Of a stretch of 64,000 nucleotides of DNA, positions 17,096-26,224 are shown one piece after another (the stretch's first letter is position 1; every line of letters starts with the position of its first letter). The stretch covers positions 930,001-994,000 of the forward strand of contig CAVTXL010000003.1 of assembly GCA_963738665.1 (NCBI GenBank), given 5' to 3'. Origin of the DNA: JABDGM01 sp963738665 (lineage in GTDB: Bacteria > Planctomycetota > Planctomycetia > Pirellulales > Lacipirellulaceae). The translations under genes and the position numbers were made by a program. Below the pieces are notes generated by a model, which was not told the origin of the DNA, did not search any database, and saw only the letters and a program-made list of their open reading frames with translations.

Positions 17096-18139
17096 ATGCC
17101 ACTCGTCCCCATGCGACTACTTCTCGACCATGCCGCCGAAAACGATTACGGGCTGGCGGCGTTCAACGTCAATGATATGGAACAGATCCAGGCCATCATG
17201 GAGGCCGCCCGCGAAACCGAGTCGCCCGTCATCGTCCAGGCCTCGCGCGGGGCCCGGTCGTATGCCCAGGATAAGTACCTCACGCATCTAATGCTGGCCG
17301 CGGCCGAACTCTATCCCGACATCCCGATCGCCATGCACCAGGATCACGGCAACAGCCCGGCCACGTGTAAAAGCGCGATCGAGAACGGCTTCACCTCGGT
17401 AATGATGGACGGCAGCCTGAAGGACGACGGCAAAACGCCGGCCGACTTTGACTACAACGTCCGCGTGACGAAGGCCGTGGTCGAGATGGCCCACCCGCTG
17501 GGCGTGTCGGTTGAAGGCGAGCTGGGCTGCTTGGGCTCCCTCGAATCGGGCCATGGTGAGAAGGAGGACGGCCACGGTGCCGAGGGAGTGTTGTCGCACG
17601 ATCAACTGCTGACCGATCCGGACGAGGCCGAGCAGTTCGTCCGGGAGACGGGCGTCGACGCCCTGGCGGTCGCGATCGGCACCAGCCACGGCGCGTACAA
17701 GTTCACCAAGAAACCGACGGGCGACGTGCTGGCCATGGAGCGAATCGAAGAGATTCACCGCCGCTTGCCCAATTGCCACCTCGTGATGCACGGGTCGAGC
17801 AGCGTGCCGCAAGATTTGCAGGACGTCATCAACAAATACGGCGGCAAGCTAAAGCCGACCTGGGGCGTGCCGGTCGAGGCCATTCAGCGCGGCATCAAAT
17901 CGGGCGTCCGCAAGGTGAACGTCGACACGGATAACCGACTGGCGATGACCGGCGCGATCCGCAAGGTGCTGTGGGAATCGCCCGAAAAGTTCGACCCCCG
18001 CGATTATCTCAAGCCGGCCCGCGAGGCGATGAAAAAGGTGTGCATCGCCCGCATGACGGCCTTCGGCCAAGCCGGCTGGGCGCAGAAGATCAAGCCCGTC
18101 TCGATCGAGCGGTTCTCGAGCTACTACGCGATGGTTTAA
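17096..18139 (+). CDS. fba: Fructose-bisphosphate aldolase, class II
   Basis: Cleaves fructose 1,6-bisphosphate to two triose phosphates in glycolysis, and runs in reverse in gluconeogenesis. The zinc-enzyme blocks are present: AFNVNDMEQIQAIMEAA, AMHQDHGNS with the metal-binding His, ELGCLGSLESG, and VMHGSSSVPQ. The C-terminal KVNVDTDNRLAMTGAIR fits the phosphate-binding loop. ATG 17096 is chosen because aaggag lies at 17083-17088, a well-spaced ribosome-binding site; the upstream 27 codons are not family-like. The length of 347 residues is normal. The gene is intact and monocistronic, with a terminator downstream. Confidence 0.95.
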   Translation: MPLVPMRLLLDHAAENDYGLAAFNVNDMEQIQAIMEAARETESPVIVQASRGARSYAQDKYLTHLMLAAAELYPDIPIAMHQDHGNSPATCKSAIENGFTSVMMDGSLKDDGKTPADFDYNVRVTKAVVEMAHPLGVSVEGELGCLGSLESGHGEKEDGHGAEGVLSHDQLLTDPDEAEQFVRETGVDALAVAIGTSHGAYKFTKKPTGDVLAMERIEEIHRRLPNCHLVMHGSSSVPQDLQDVINKYGGKLKPTWGVPVEAIQRGIKSGVRKVNVDTDNRLAMTGAIRKVLWESPEKFDPRDYLKPAREAMKKVCIARMTAFGQAGWAQKIKPVSIERFSSYYAMV

Positions 18140-18158
18140 TCGACGCACCAAGGCAAAA

Positions 18159-18201
18159 GAATCGGCGGCGGTTCGCTTGCATCTGCCGCCGAATCCTTTT
18201 T
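18159..18201 (+). terminator. Rho-independent terminator after fba
   Basis: The stem tcggcggc (18162-18169) pairs with gccgccga (18185-18192). It extends with one mismatch and is followed by ctttttcc. It lies 20 bases after the fba stop. Confidence 0.6.
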
Positions 18202-18284
18202 CCACCTGCAAGTGCTGCTCGGAATATGCTGCGCTGCGCCGTGGCCGCGCAAGCCGCCGCAAGCGATCACGACCGTTCGTTCGC

Positions 18285-18878
18285 TCACCTGCGCCGCCGA
18301 CTGGCGGCGACGGCGGCCAGCCCGCTCAGCAGCAATACGAATGTCGCCGGCTCGGGTGCAGATATATTGCCCCGCAATTCTCCCTCAGGATGCATACTCG
18401 TCGCGATCTCGAAATAGGCAATGCCCACAAATGGCGCTGTTCCATCGTGCAGCATCCCACCAACCAGCCGATCGTGGGCAAGTTCGGCTGTGCCGCCGTT
18501 GTCACTCAGGAAGTTGGGTGACCAAGTGTCCGTTTCGTAAAGTGGGATCGTGCCGTCAAACGATCCTGAAGTAAAGCCTGTCGCAAACCCAAACTGCGAC
18601 AAGTTTATAGCTTCGCCGGCAGTCTCATCAAAGCCTGGTGCGCAGCACTTAATGACTGCAGTATCTACAGGGCCCGATAAGTCAGAATACGACAACTTCA
18701 CGTGCAGCGTATGAACGCTGGCGTCATGGGTCGCACTCGCAGTGCCATGCCCCGCTGTATTTACTGGATCTGGCTCGACCTGATCTCCGCTAAGAGCCGC
18801 CACAAAAACGACATTCGCAAACGCCGAGCCAGTCAAGAGAGACAAAACAAGTAGGGACGCGACGATACGTACTTTCAT
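18285..18878 (-). CDS. CHRD-domain PEP-CTERM protein
   Basis: A secreted protein of 197 residues. ATG 18878 gives MKVRIVASLLVLSLLTGSAFA, a clear signal peptide. The CHRD fold is suggested by AALSGDQVEPDPVNTAGHGT, then DASVHTLHVKLSYSDLSG, and by the end block GIAYFEIATSMHPEGELRGN. The C-terminus APEPATFVLLLSGLAAVAASRRRR is a PEP-CTERM signal (PEP, hydrophobic span, Arg cluster), used for sorting to the envelope by an exosortase. The in-frame codons upstream of ATG 18878 do not look coding. It converges on fba. Its function is unknown. Confidence 0.85.
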   Translation of the reverse strand: MKVRIVASLLVLSLLTGSAFANVVFVAALSGDQVEPDPVNTAGHGTASATHDASVHTLHVKLSYSDLSGPVDTAVIKCCAPGFDETAGEAINLSQFGFATGFTSGSFDGTIPLYETDTWSPNFLSDNGGTAELAHDRLVGGMLHDGTAPFVGIAYFEIATSMHPEGELRGNISAPEPATFVLLLSGLAAVAASRRRR

Positions 18879-19418
18879 TACATAACCCTCCGAAGCAGAC
18901 GAGTACAAAGAACTGCACGCGACACTCGGCATCGCGTGGGGTCGTCAGTATGTTTTAGCGCTGCGTGTGCTCGCATTAGCGCTTGTCGCAATGTTGGACA
19001 AACGGATACCCTGTTACGGCAAGCTAGCGGACCAGTCGGGGCCGTAAACACAGCATCCGTGGCGCACGAAAGACTAGAAAATGACAAGTCGACTGCTTTT
19101 TTACACCGTCGGCAGCTCGGTTGCAAGATTTTTTTGGCAAATTTCTGCGATTACCTCGAAAAATGTGAAAAAACCGCTGCCAATTAAGGGCATACGTGGT
19201 GGTTACCACCTAGAACGGGGAGCTGGCACATTCTACCCCGAGGCGACAGTGGCGCCTCCCTCGAATTCACCACGCGCCATTCGCTTCGGCCTTGGCTGCC
19301 TGGCGAAGCGACTCGCCGACGAAACTCCCTCGCCGCAGAGGAAATCCCCTGGGACGGTTTCCACAACACGTGCCCCACGTGCTTGCCCATCCCGGCGGCA
19401 GACGCGTTTCGATAGTTT
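18879..19418. other. Noncoding region between CHRD gene and antiporter gene
   Basis: About 540 bp without a supported gene. It holds a small dyad gtggtggttaccacc near 19196-19210 and an AT-rich stretch at 19124-19186. The promoter of the CHRD gene probably lies at 18880-19000, but I see no clear boxes. Confidence 0.3.
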
Positions 19419-21233
19419 CTACGACTCATAGTCGGCCGTGGGAAGATTTACCAAGGCAATCAACTTGTGGCCGGCCTTAAACGCCTTCGCCCCATCGGGC
19501 GTGCTGATCGCCAACTTGCCCGTATCGTCGACCGTGAATAGCACGAGCGCGTCGTCGCCATAACGTGCGCGGAAATCATCGAAGGTGAAATCCGCCGTGA
19601 GCAAGGTCTTCTTGACGAGTGCCCCGTGGTCAAATCGGTTCGCCAGCGCGCCATACGTCGCATCACGCCGGAACAGCGCCCGTCCGCGCCGGTGGGCGGC
19701 CACGCGGTCGCGACGCTGGTGCGTGACCTCCGGCGCCGCGAGCTGGTACACGTCCGCCCGGCCAAAACGCTCGCTGAATTCCAGCGCCGCCAGAGTGTTC
19801 ACCTCATCGTTGGGCGTCATCGCGAGCAGCCGCCCAATGTCGCCGAAATCGGTCTCTTCGCGCACGAACTCGCTGCCAATGCTGGCAAAACAGACGGGCA
19901 GCCCCGCCATCCGCGCCGCCGCCACGTTCTCCTGATTCGTATCGACCAACAGCGTCGAAAAGCCCTCGTCGCGCACCGCCTCGGCGATTGCCCGCACCAC
20001 CGGCGACGCGCCGACGAACAGCAGCCCCTGCGGGTCGGCTGACGCCAGACCCAGCCGCAGCGCCAGCGGCCCCAGCGCCAGGCCATAAATGGTCACCGTC
20101 GCCACGATGACCACAAACGTCACCAGCACAAACTCTTCGCCTTCCGCCGCCAGCGGCGTATCGGCCAGGTCGAAGCGCCAATAGCGACGCGACCGCCGCG
20201 GCAACGATGCCGCGCGGATGGGCCCAAGCCAAAAGCACCCGTTCGCTGCGCGACAGCTCGCTCCCCAGCGTCGAAGCCCACACAGCCAGCGGCCGTATCA
20301 CCACCACCAGCGCCGCGATGAACAGCGGCGCCTGCCATCCCATCGCCGCCGACATCGCGCCACGGATGCTCACGTTCGACGCCAGCACGATGAACAGCAT
20401 CCCGATCAACAGAACCCTTAGGTTCTCCTTGAACTCGATCACATGCTTTAGCGTAACCACCCGCTGGTTCGCCAAGATCACGCCCAACAGCGTGACCGTC
20501 ACCAAGCCTGACTCGCGCTGCAAATGATTCGACGCGGCAAACAGCGCAACAACAGCGCCAGGATCACCGGGCTCTGCAAGTAATCTGGAATCCAGTACCG
20601 CCGCAACAAGTGAATGCTGATCAGCGCTGACGATGTGCCCAGCGCTATCCCCACCAACAGCGTCAGCCCCAGGTTCAGATACCAGGCCGGCGCGTCCGCA
20701 GTCCCTGCGTCGAGCACGGTCGCCTTGAACACCAGCGCGGCGAGCACCGCGCCGATCGGATCGTTCACGATGCCTTCCCACTTGATCACCGAGCCGATCC
20801 GCTTCGACAATTGTATTTGCCGCAGCAGCGGCACGATCACCGTCGGACCGCTGACCGTCAACAACGCTCCCAAGAGCGCCGCCATCGGCGCCGAAAAGCC
20901 CAAGATCCAACGGGCCGCCAGCGCGGTCAGCACCCACGTGATCAACAGGCCCAACGTCACCAGCCGCACGACCACCACACCCGTGCTCCGCACGTCCCGC
21001 AACCGAAGGCTCAGCCCGCCTTCGAACAGAATCACGCCGACCGACAGCGAGACCAGCGGAAATAACAAATCGTCCGGCACGAATTTGCCGGGCGGCCCGA
21101 CCCACCTCCGCATGGCAAACCCAAATACCAACAGCAAGACGATGACCGGAAAGCGCAGCCGCCAAGCCAGCCAGTGGGCTGCAATCCCCAACGCCAGCAC
21201 TCCCGCGATGTAAAACGTGACTGCGTCGAGCAT
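19419..21233 (-). CDS. CPA1-type cation/proton antiporter with RCK domain (two frameshifts)
   Basis: A membrane antiporter exchanging Na+ or K+ for H+. The N-terminal half has about 12 membrane segments starting MLDAVTFYIAGVLALGIAAH, with LFEGGLSLRL and the CPA1-typical acidic pair in WEGIVNDPIGAVLAALVF. The middle part includes LTVTLLGVILANQ-like VTLLGVILANQRVVTLKH and WAHPRGIVAAAVASLLAL. The C-terminal cytoplasmic part (GLLFVGASPVVRAIAEAVRD, LLVDTNQENVAAARMAGLPV) is a TrkA-N/RCK-type nucleotide-binding domain. Frame breaks lie near 20530 and 20200. Repaired length is about 605 residues. Ion specificity cannot be read from the sequence. Confidence 0.85.
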
Positions 21234-21640
21234 GGCGTGCACGAACCGGCAGTTTTTGCGCAGATGGAATCGGCCAAATGTCCGGTCCGCCTGCTTTGGG
21301 CAGCAGCCGGGAGGCGGCGATCGGCCGGCCGGCACAGTGTACGCCATCACCCCTCCCTCGAACACAGCGCCAAACGCACCTCGGCACGCTCCGGCCGGGC
21401 CAAATCCAGCGAAACCGGCGGATCGATGAGGGGTTCAATTGCTTGGAACGGCGGATTCAAGAGTCCGCCGTTGACGGAAGTCTGCGCGGTATTTCTCCGG
21501 CCAAGCAACCGGCGGCGCACGCCTTGATTGGCCCAGTCCGGGCTTCGGCTGGCGGTCCGCAGCTCACCATCAGCGCAGTCGTTCAGCACACCAACCACGC
21601 AGGCGGCGCGATGCGATGGCGCCGGAAGGGAGCAGGCGAG

Positions 21641-22444
21641 ATGCGATTTTTTGTGCTTGGATTCGCCGTTGGCGTATTCACACTGTTGACCTTGCCGGTG
21701 CTGGCCCAGTCACCCGGCCAACCCGGTGCGGAACCAGGTGGTCCACCGCCAGGGAACGCAGAGTCGGGTGGCCCGGGCGGTCCGCGGCGCGGCCCCGAGT
21801 TTCGCCGCGAGATGCTCGATCGATTCGATGCGAACAAAGATGGACAATTGGACCAGACGGAGCGCGAGGCCGCTCGCGCAGCCGGCGGACCAGGATTTGG
21901 TCGCGGCGGGCGGGGCGGGCGGGGCGGGCGGGGCTTCGGCGGCGGGCCGCAACCCGTCTTTGGCCAGGCAGGCCGCGGACAACGTGGACCACGGGGCGGC
22001 CCTCGCCCCCGCGGCGACGAAGGCCCGGGTAACCCAGGGCCAGCCGGCGATGGGCCCGCCATGCGCAATCTCGAACCGCTATTCGGTTGGTTTGACGCGA
22101 ATAACGATGGCCAACTCAATCGCGACGAATTCGCCGATCTATCTCAATTCGTCCGTCGTCACGACGGCAGCGGGCCCGATGGACTGCGCGGCCCGCAGGC
22201 CAGCGACCGCGGACCGGCCGGTCCGCCCAATGGTCCCGGCTTCCAAGGCCCCGGACCGGGCGGCCGCCGCTGGGACGGCCTCGGCGGCGGACGCGGACGC
22301 CGTGGCGGACGGGGACGCGGCGGCTTTGGACCCCCTGGGCCCGGCAGCCGCGGCCAAGGTCCACCTGCCGATCGCCCAGCCGCCGAACGCGAGCCGGGCG
22401 ACACCTCTCCAACACCCTCGGCTACACCTGAGCCCACAAATTAG
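21641..22444 (+). CDS. Secreted EF-hand protein, Gly/Pro/Arg-rich
   Basis: A 267-residue protein. MRFFVLGFAVGVFTLLTLPVLA is a signal peptide. Two EF-hand calcium loops are clear, DANKDGQLDQTE and DANNDGQLNRDE. Between and after them are low-complexity stretches rich in Gly, Pro and Arg (for example GRGGRGGRGGRGFGGG). ATG 21641 is preferred over ATG 21611 because gggagcaggcgag precedes it at good spacing and because the signal peptide then starts normally. It diverges from the antiporter gene. Calcium binding is likely from the loops; the role is unknown. Confidence 0.75.
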   Translation: MRFFVLGFAVGVFTLLTLPVLAQSPGQPGAEPGGPPPGNAESGGPGGPRRGPEFRREMLDRFDANKDGQLDQTEREAARAAGGPGFGRGGRGGRGGRGFGGGPQPVFGQAGRGQRGPRGGPRPRGDEGPGNPGPAGDGPAMRNLEPLFGWFDANNDGQLNRDEFADLSQFVRRHDGSGPDGLRGPQASDRGPAGPPNGPGFQGPGPGGRRWDGLGGGRGRRGGRGRGGFGPPGPGSRGQGPPADRPAAEREPGDTSPTPSATPEPTN

Positions 22445-22883
22445 CGAGCCCGAATGACGGCCTCCACAATCCCGTTTGCGCCCGGTCCCGTGTGAAATCC
22501 AATTCTCAGCCGACGCGGGGCCGGGCGTGTCTTTTTCATATCGCCCGCCCTTTCGATTGTAGCGATTTCTCCAATAGTTCGACCGCCGCCACCTTCTGTG
22601 GCAGGCACGCATCGAGTGCCGTAACTGCCCCATGACTACGCCCTGATTTGCTCTTCAACCCCGGCCTGCGGAGCCTGTCTGCCACAATGGCCGCGACAAA
22701 TTCGCCTTCACGGGCCGTCCCGCGTTTTGTTGCTGGCGCTCAGGCGCGCATCTATAATGGACACTGCGAGTCGCAGCCCCTTTCCGGGCCGATTCGACAA
22801 GCGCTGCAGTTCCGTCTCCACCGACGACGGCCTCGCTTCATTTAGCCGCCCAGTCGTAGCCAGCCCTCTCGATCGGCAACTTG
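22445..22883. other. Noncoding spacer
   Basis: About 440 bp. No gene, repeat class or terminator that I can support. Confidence 0.3.
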
Positions 22884-23909
22884 ATGATCGCTATCTTCGA
22901 TTTCCGTCATCCCACGTCCGCTGCCGTGCAGTTCGTTTGCGCCTCCGCGCTTGTACTCGTCTTGTTGCATGGGCGCTGCCTTGCCCAGGCCGACGGTCAA
23001 AGTGCGCCCCCCGTCGTCAATCCAGAGCCCCCGATCGCACCCGGGCCATTCGCGGCCGGCGTACTGACGACGATTCCAGCCGACATGCGGCCCGAAGAAA
23101 CGGTCCTGACCCACGACTTGGTCGAACTCCGATCCGACCCGGCCCTGAATTGGAACCCGGAACTGCTGGCGGCCAGTCGCACGTTGTTCGGTATGTCGCA
23201 GGACGTCAAGTTTCGCCGCGACGTCCTCTGCCTCGAGTTTTCCTTCAAGCCTCTGCGGCTCATCTACGTCGATGTGCCCCAGCCTGGCGGCAAGCTCCAG
23301 CGAAAGTTGATCTGGTATCTTGTCTATCGCGTGCGCAACACCGGCCTTGAGCTTAAGCCCGTGGAAAAAGAAGGGCAGGCCTACGCCGCCGAGCTCGGCC
23401 CGGCCGGGCCATATCGCTTTATCCCAAAATTCATTCTCGAATCGCAGGATCGCCAGGAAAACGGCGAGCGTATCGACAAGGCCTACATGGACCGCATCAT
23501 TCCGGTCGCAGTCGAGGCGATCCGCCGCCGCGAGATGCGCGGCCAGCCGCTCTCGAACAGCGTCGAGATCGCCGAACGCGTCATTCCTCCGAGTGATGCA
23601 CAATACGATCGCAGCGTGTGGGGCGTGGCCACTTGGCAAGACGTCGATCCCCGCATCGATTTTCTCTCGATCTACGTCACCGGCCTCTCGAATGCCTACA
23701 ACTGGGAAGACGCCCCGGCCGCGGCCAAGCCGGGCATGTTGGCCGGCGAGGGTCGCAGCTTTGTGCGCAAGACGCTGCAACTGAATTTCTGGCGTCCGGG
23801 CGACGAAATGCTGCAGGATGAGCGGGAAATTCGCTACGGCGTCCCCGTCGGCAAAAGCGCCCTCTATGACGTCGAGGACGGGGTTGCCTACCGCTGGGTC
23901 TACCGCTAG
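22884..23909 (+). CDS. Conserved secreted protein of unknown function
   Basis: A 341-residue protein I do not recognise as a named family, although its style is that of planctomycete-only proteins. A hydrophobic segment (FVCASALVLVLLHGRCLAQA) acts as a signal peptide, probably after a charged stretch starting MMIAIFDFRH. The rest is a soluble domain with DVLCLEFSFKPLRLIYVDVP, KLIWYLVYRVRNTG, and an end block FWRPGDEMLQDEREIRYG with YRWVYR. The KLIWYLVYRVRN-type pattern suggests a beta-sandwich domain. ATG 22884 is used. rpmA starts 64 bp downstream. Confidence 0.6.
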   Translation: MIAIFDFRHPTSAAVQFVCASALVLVLLHGRCLAQADGQSAPPVVNPEPPIAPGPFAAGVLTTIPADMRPEETVLTHDLVELRSDPALNWNPELLAASRTLFGMSQDVKFRRDVLCLEFSFKPLRLIYVDVPQPGGKLQRKLIWYLVYRVRNTGLELKPVEKEGQAYAAELGPAGPYRFIPKFILESQDRQENGERIDKAYMDRIIPVAVEAIRRREMRGQPLSNSVEIAERVIPPSDAQYDRSVWGVATWQDVDPRIDFLSIYVTGLSNAYNWEDAPAAAKPGMLAGEGRSFVRKTLQLNFWRPGDEMLQDEREIRYGVPVGKSALYDVEDGVAYRWVYR

Positions 23910-23973
23910 GATGGATCGGCTACAGTGGCGGGCTAATTCCGCCAGCCCCCAGCTCCTAGTCCCCGGTCCCCCC

Positions 23974-24225
23974 ATGGCACATAAAAAAGGTCAAGGCTCC
24001 AGCCGCAACGGTCGCGATTCCAACGGCCAGCGGCGCGGCGTGAAACGTTTTGGCGGCGAAACGGTCGTCGCCGGCAACATCCTGGTCCGCCAGCTCGGCA
24101 CCAAGTTCCAGCCCGGCAAGGGCGTCGGTCAGGGTAAGGATTACACCCTATTCGCGCTCGTCGACGGCAAGGTCGAGTTCGACCGCGAAGGCCGCCGCGT
24201 GAATGTCGTTCCGTCAAACAACTGA
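23974..24225 (+). CDS. rpmA: 50S ribosomal protein L27
   Basis: L27 lies near the peptidyl-transferase centre. The N-terminus MAHKKGQGSSRNGRDSNGQR and RFGGETVVAGNILVRQLGTK are diagnostic. Length is 83 residues. It starts at once with mature-type MAHKK, without the cleavable Firmicutes extension. A terminator and a repeat element separate it from obgE. rplU (L21), its usual upstream partner, is not in the window. Confidence 0.96.
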   Translation: MAHKKGQGSSRNGRDSNGQRRGVKRFGGETVVAGNILVRQLGTKFQPGKGVGQGKDYTLFALVDGKVEFDREGRRVNVVPSNN

Positions 24226-24255
24226 AGCCACAATACTAAACCGCAACGGTGAGAT

Positions 24256-24285
24256 CGGGGATGCCCACGGGCGTCCCCGTTTTTG
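24256..24285 (+). terminator. Rho-independent terminator after rpmA
   Basis: The stem cggggatgcc (24256-24265) pairs with ggcgtccccg (24270-24279), with one G-T pair and a four-base loop, followed by ttttt. Confidence 0.8.
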
Positions 24286-24294
24286 TTGCTATGA

Positions 24295-24482
24295 AGAGAC
24301 TGCAAAATTCAAATTGCAAATTGCAAATTGTAAAATAAAGACTCGATTGCCTTAGCCAGCGACGAGATCCGGAAGGCGACGACATTCGCTAGCTTCAGAC
24401 TCGCCATTCTTCCAATTGGAATTTTGCAATTTGCAATCTCCCTCCTCGTCCGAACCCTCGACTCTCGACCCTCGACCTCTCC
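24295..24482. repeat. Low-complexity inverted repeat, CAAATTGCAAAT class
   Basis: The left arm has aaattcaaattgcaaattgc (24305-24324). The right arm has aattggaattttgcaatttg (24414-24433). A second class follows, ctcgactctcgaccctcgac (24457-24476), ending at the obgE start. It fills the gap between the rpmA terminator and obgE. Confidence 0.65.
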
Positions 24483-24485
24483 CCC

Positions 24486-25484
24486 ATGTTCGTCGATCGC
24501 GTCACCATCGATGTCGAGGCCGGCCGCGGCGGCGATGGGTGCGTCAGCTTCCGCCGCGAGAAATACGTGCCCCGCGGCGGGCCCGACGGCGGCGACGGCG
24601 GCGATGGCGGCAGCATCATCGTCGTCGCCGAGAATGGCGTCGATAGCCTGTCCTCCTTAGTGCATCGCAAGCACTGGCGGGCTGAACGCGGCCAGCACGG
24701 CATGGGCTCGCAATGTCACGGCCGAAGTGCCGCCGACGTCACCATCCGCGTGCCGCCGGGCACCCTCATCACCGAGGCCGAGCACAACCTCGCGCTAAAG
24801 GATTTGACGAAGTCGGGCGACCGCGTGATCGCCGCCCGCGGCGGCAAGGGAGGCAAAGGCAACATGCGCTTCAAAAGCGCAACGAACCAGACGCCTCGCG
24901 AGTTCACCGCCGGAGAGGAAGGCGAACGCCGCCGCCTCACGTTCGAGCTCAAGGTCATCGCCGACGTCGGCCTCGTTGGCAAGCCGAACGCCGGCAAAAG
25001 CACGCTCCTCAGCCGCGTCTCGCGGGCCCGGCCGGAGATCGCCGATTACCCCTTCACCACCAAAACACCCCACCTGGGCATCGTCCAGCTCGACATGGAC
25101 CGCTCCCTCGTGATGGCCGATATCCCGGGCCTGATCGAAGGCGCCCACGCCGGCGCCGGCCTGGGCCACGAATTCCTGCGCCACGTCGAACGCACCCGCG
25201 TCCTCGTCCATCTCGTCGAACCAGCTCCAATGGACGGCACCGGCCCGCTCGACAACTACCAATCCATCCGCAACGAACTAGTGGAATATGGCCATGGCCT
25301 CGCCGAGCGCCCGGAAATCATCGCCGTCAGCAAAGCCGAGTTGCCCGGCGCAACCGAAGTTCGCGAACAGCTAGCCGCCGCCACCGGCCGCGAAGTGCTC
25401 CTCTTTTCCGCCGTCACGGGCCAAGGGCTCGATCGGCTGCTGCAAGCGGCCCACACACGATTGAACAAGGATGAGGCGAACTAA
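24486..25484 (+). CDS. obgE: GTPase Obg
   Basis: Obg is a ribosome-assembly GTPase. The glycine-rich Obg fold fills residues 1-158 (FVDRVTIDVEAGRGGDGC, VPRGGPDGGDGGDGGS). G1 is GLVGKPNAGKST, the switch II/G3 motif is DIPGLIEGAHAGAGLGHEFL, and G5 is FSAVTG. The G4 position, normally NKxD, reads SKAE, which departs from the canonical guanine-specificity motif. Length is 332 residues, without the long C-terminal domain of some Obg proteins. The stop is followed directly by the frame of the next gene. Confidence 0.93.
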   Translation: MFVDRVTIDVEAGRGGDGCVSFRREKYVPRGGPDGGDGGDGGSIIVVAENGVDSLSSLVHRKHWRAERGQHGMGSQCHGRSAADVTIRVPPGTLITEAEHNLALKDLTKSGDRVIAARGGKGGKGNMRFKSATNQTPREFTAGEEGERRRLTFELKVIADVGLVGKPNAGKSTLLSRVSRARPEIADYPFTTKTPHLGIVQLDMDRSLVMADIPGLIEGAHAGAGLGHEFLRHVERTRVLVHLVEPAPMDGTGPLDNYQSIRNELVEYGHGLAERPEIIAVSKAELPGATEVREQLAAATGREVLLFSAVTGQGLDRLLQAAHTRLNKDEAN

Positions 25485-25886
25485 ACGATTCCGCCGTTCG
25501 ACGGATTTGGCCGCCTGCCGGCGGGCGTTCATCCGGCAACTGCGGCGGAAATCACTGCCCGTTTCGGTCGCGGTTCGGAACTTCTTCGCGTACAGACGAA
25601 ATCGGTAGCTTGGATGATCGATTTGGCCCTGCGTGCCGGCATCGAACGAATCGGTTTGAATGGCAGCTTCGTCACGAATACAATAGAACCAAACGACGTC
25701 GATTGCGTCCCGTTAAAGGGCGCCAATTATCCGTCAGAAACTCGTGCGGCGGCTGATCTTCGCGCCGGCTTGCCGTTTCTCCATATCACCATCGTGCGGC
25801 GACTGGATTTCGATCGATTGATAAACGTCGTTTTCGCTACGGAACGTTTCGACGCGCTGAAGGGCACACTGGAGGTGATAGGATGA
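25485..25886 (+). CDS. Nucleotidyltransferase-like protein (DUF6932-like), unusual start
   Basis: About 133 residues. The block LNGSFVTNTIEPNDVDCV matches the pol-beta nucleotidyltransferase pattern GS-x(10)-D-x-D, with the two catalytic Asp. I believe the family is the one called DUF6932, from memory. The frame begins right after the obgE TAA with IPPFDGFGRLPAGVHPATA, which resembles the normal N-terminus of this family, but the codon before Ile is ACG, not ATG. The first Met codon is internal (25614). So it starts at ACG, at ATT, or from a mutated start. The last bases overlap the next gene as ATGA. Pairing with a small helical partner suggests a toxin-antitoxin-like unit; this is inference. 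Confidence 0.6.
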   Translation, partial: TIPPFDGFGRLPAGVHPATAAEITARFGRGSELLRVQTKSVAWMIDLALRAGIERIGLNGSFVTNTIEPNDVDCVPLKGANYPSETRAAADLRAGLPFLHITIVRRLDFDRLINVVFATERFDALKGTLEVIG

Positions 25887-26079
25887 CTGGCACGAGGAAT
25901 CGCGAACTAGCTAATACGAAGCGCAAGCTGCAGGTACTTGAGCAGAGCTACGAAGCTGCGCCGACACGAAAGAGAAGATACACGTGCGCGAAGTGACCAT
26001 GGAATCGTTGATGCGGCTGATCAATCAACTAAAAGAGGAAATCGCTTGCTACGAGGCACGCCATTTGGCGAGGCGTTGA
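25883..26079 (+). CDS. Small helical partner of the nucleotidyltransferase-like gene (frameshifted)
   Basis: It starts MTGTRNRELANTKRKLQVLEQ at the ATGA overlap with the upstream gene. As read it stops at 25994-25996 after 37 codons. One base shift near 25955 restores a continuous helical protein of about 65 residues ending TMESLMRLINQLKEEIACY. Heptad-like spacing of Leu/Ile suggests a coiled coil. The four-base overlap implies co-translation, so a protein complex is plausible. Function is not known; a small antitoxin-like partner is one possibility. Confidence 0.5.
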
Positions 26080-26224
26080 TTTGTCCTGCCTCCATTGTTC
26101 CCATAAGCGCCTATTTGTACACTATTCCAATTTTCTTACTAGAATTCGGCCACCCAATCTGCTAAGCTGATCCCTGAAATGACTGTGCGGTAGTGGCCGT
26201 AGTGGCAGTCGCGCAGTTCTGGCC

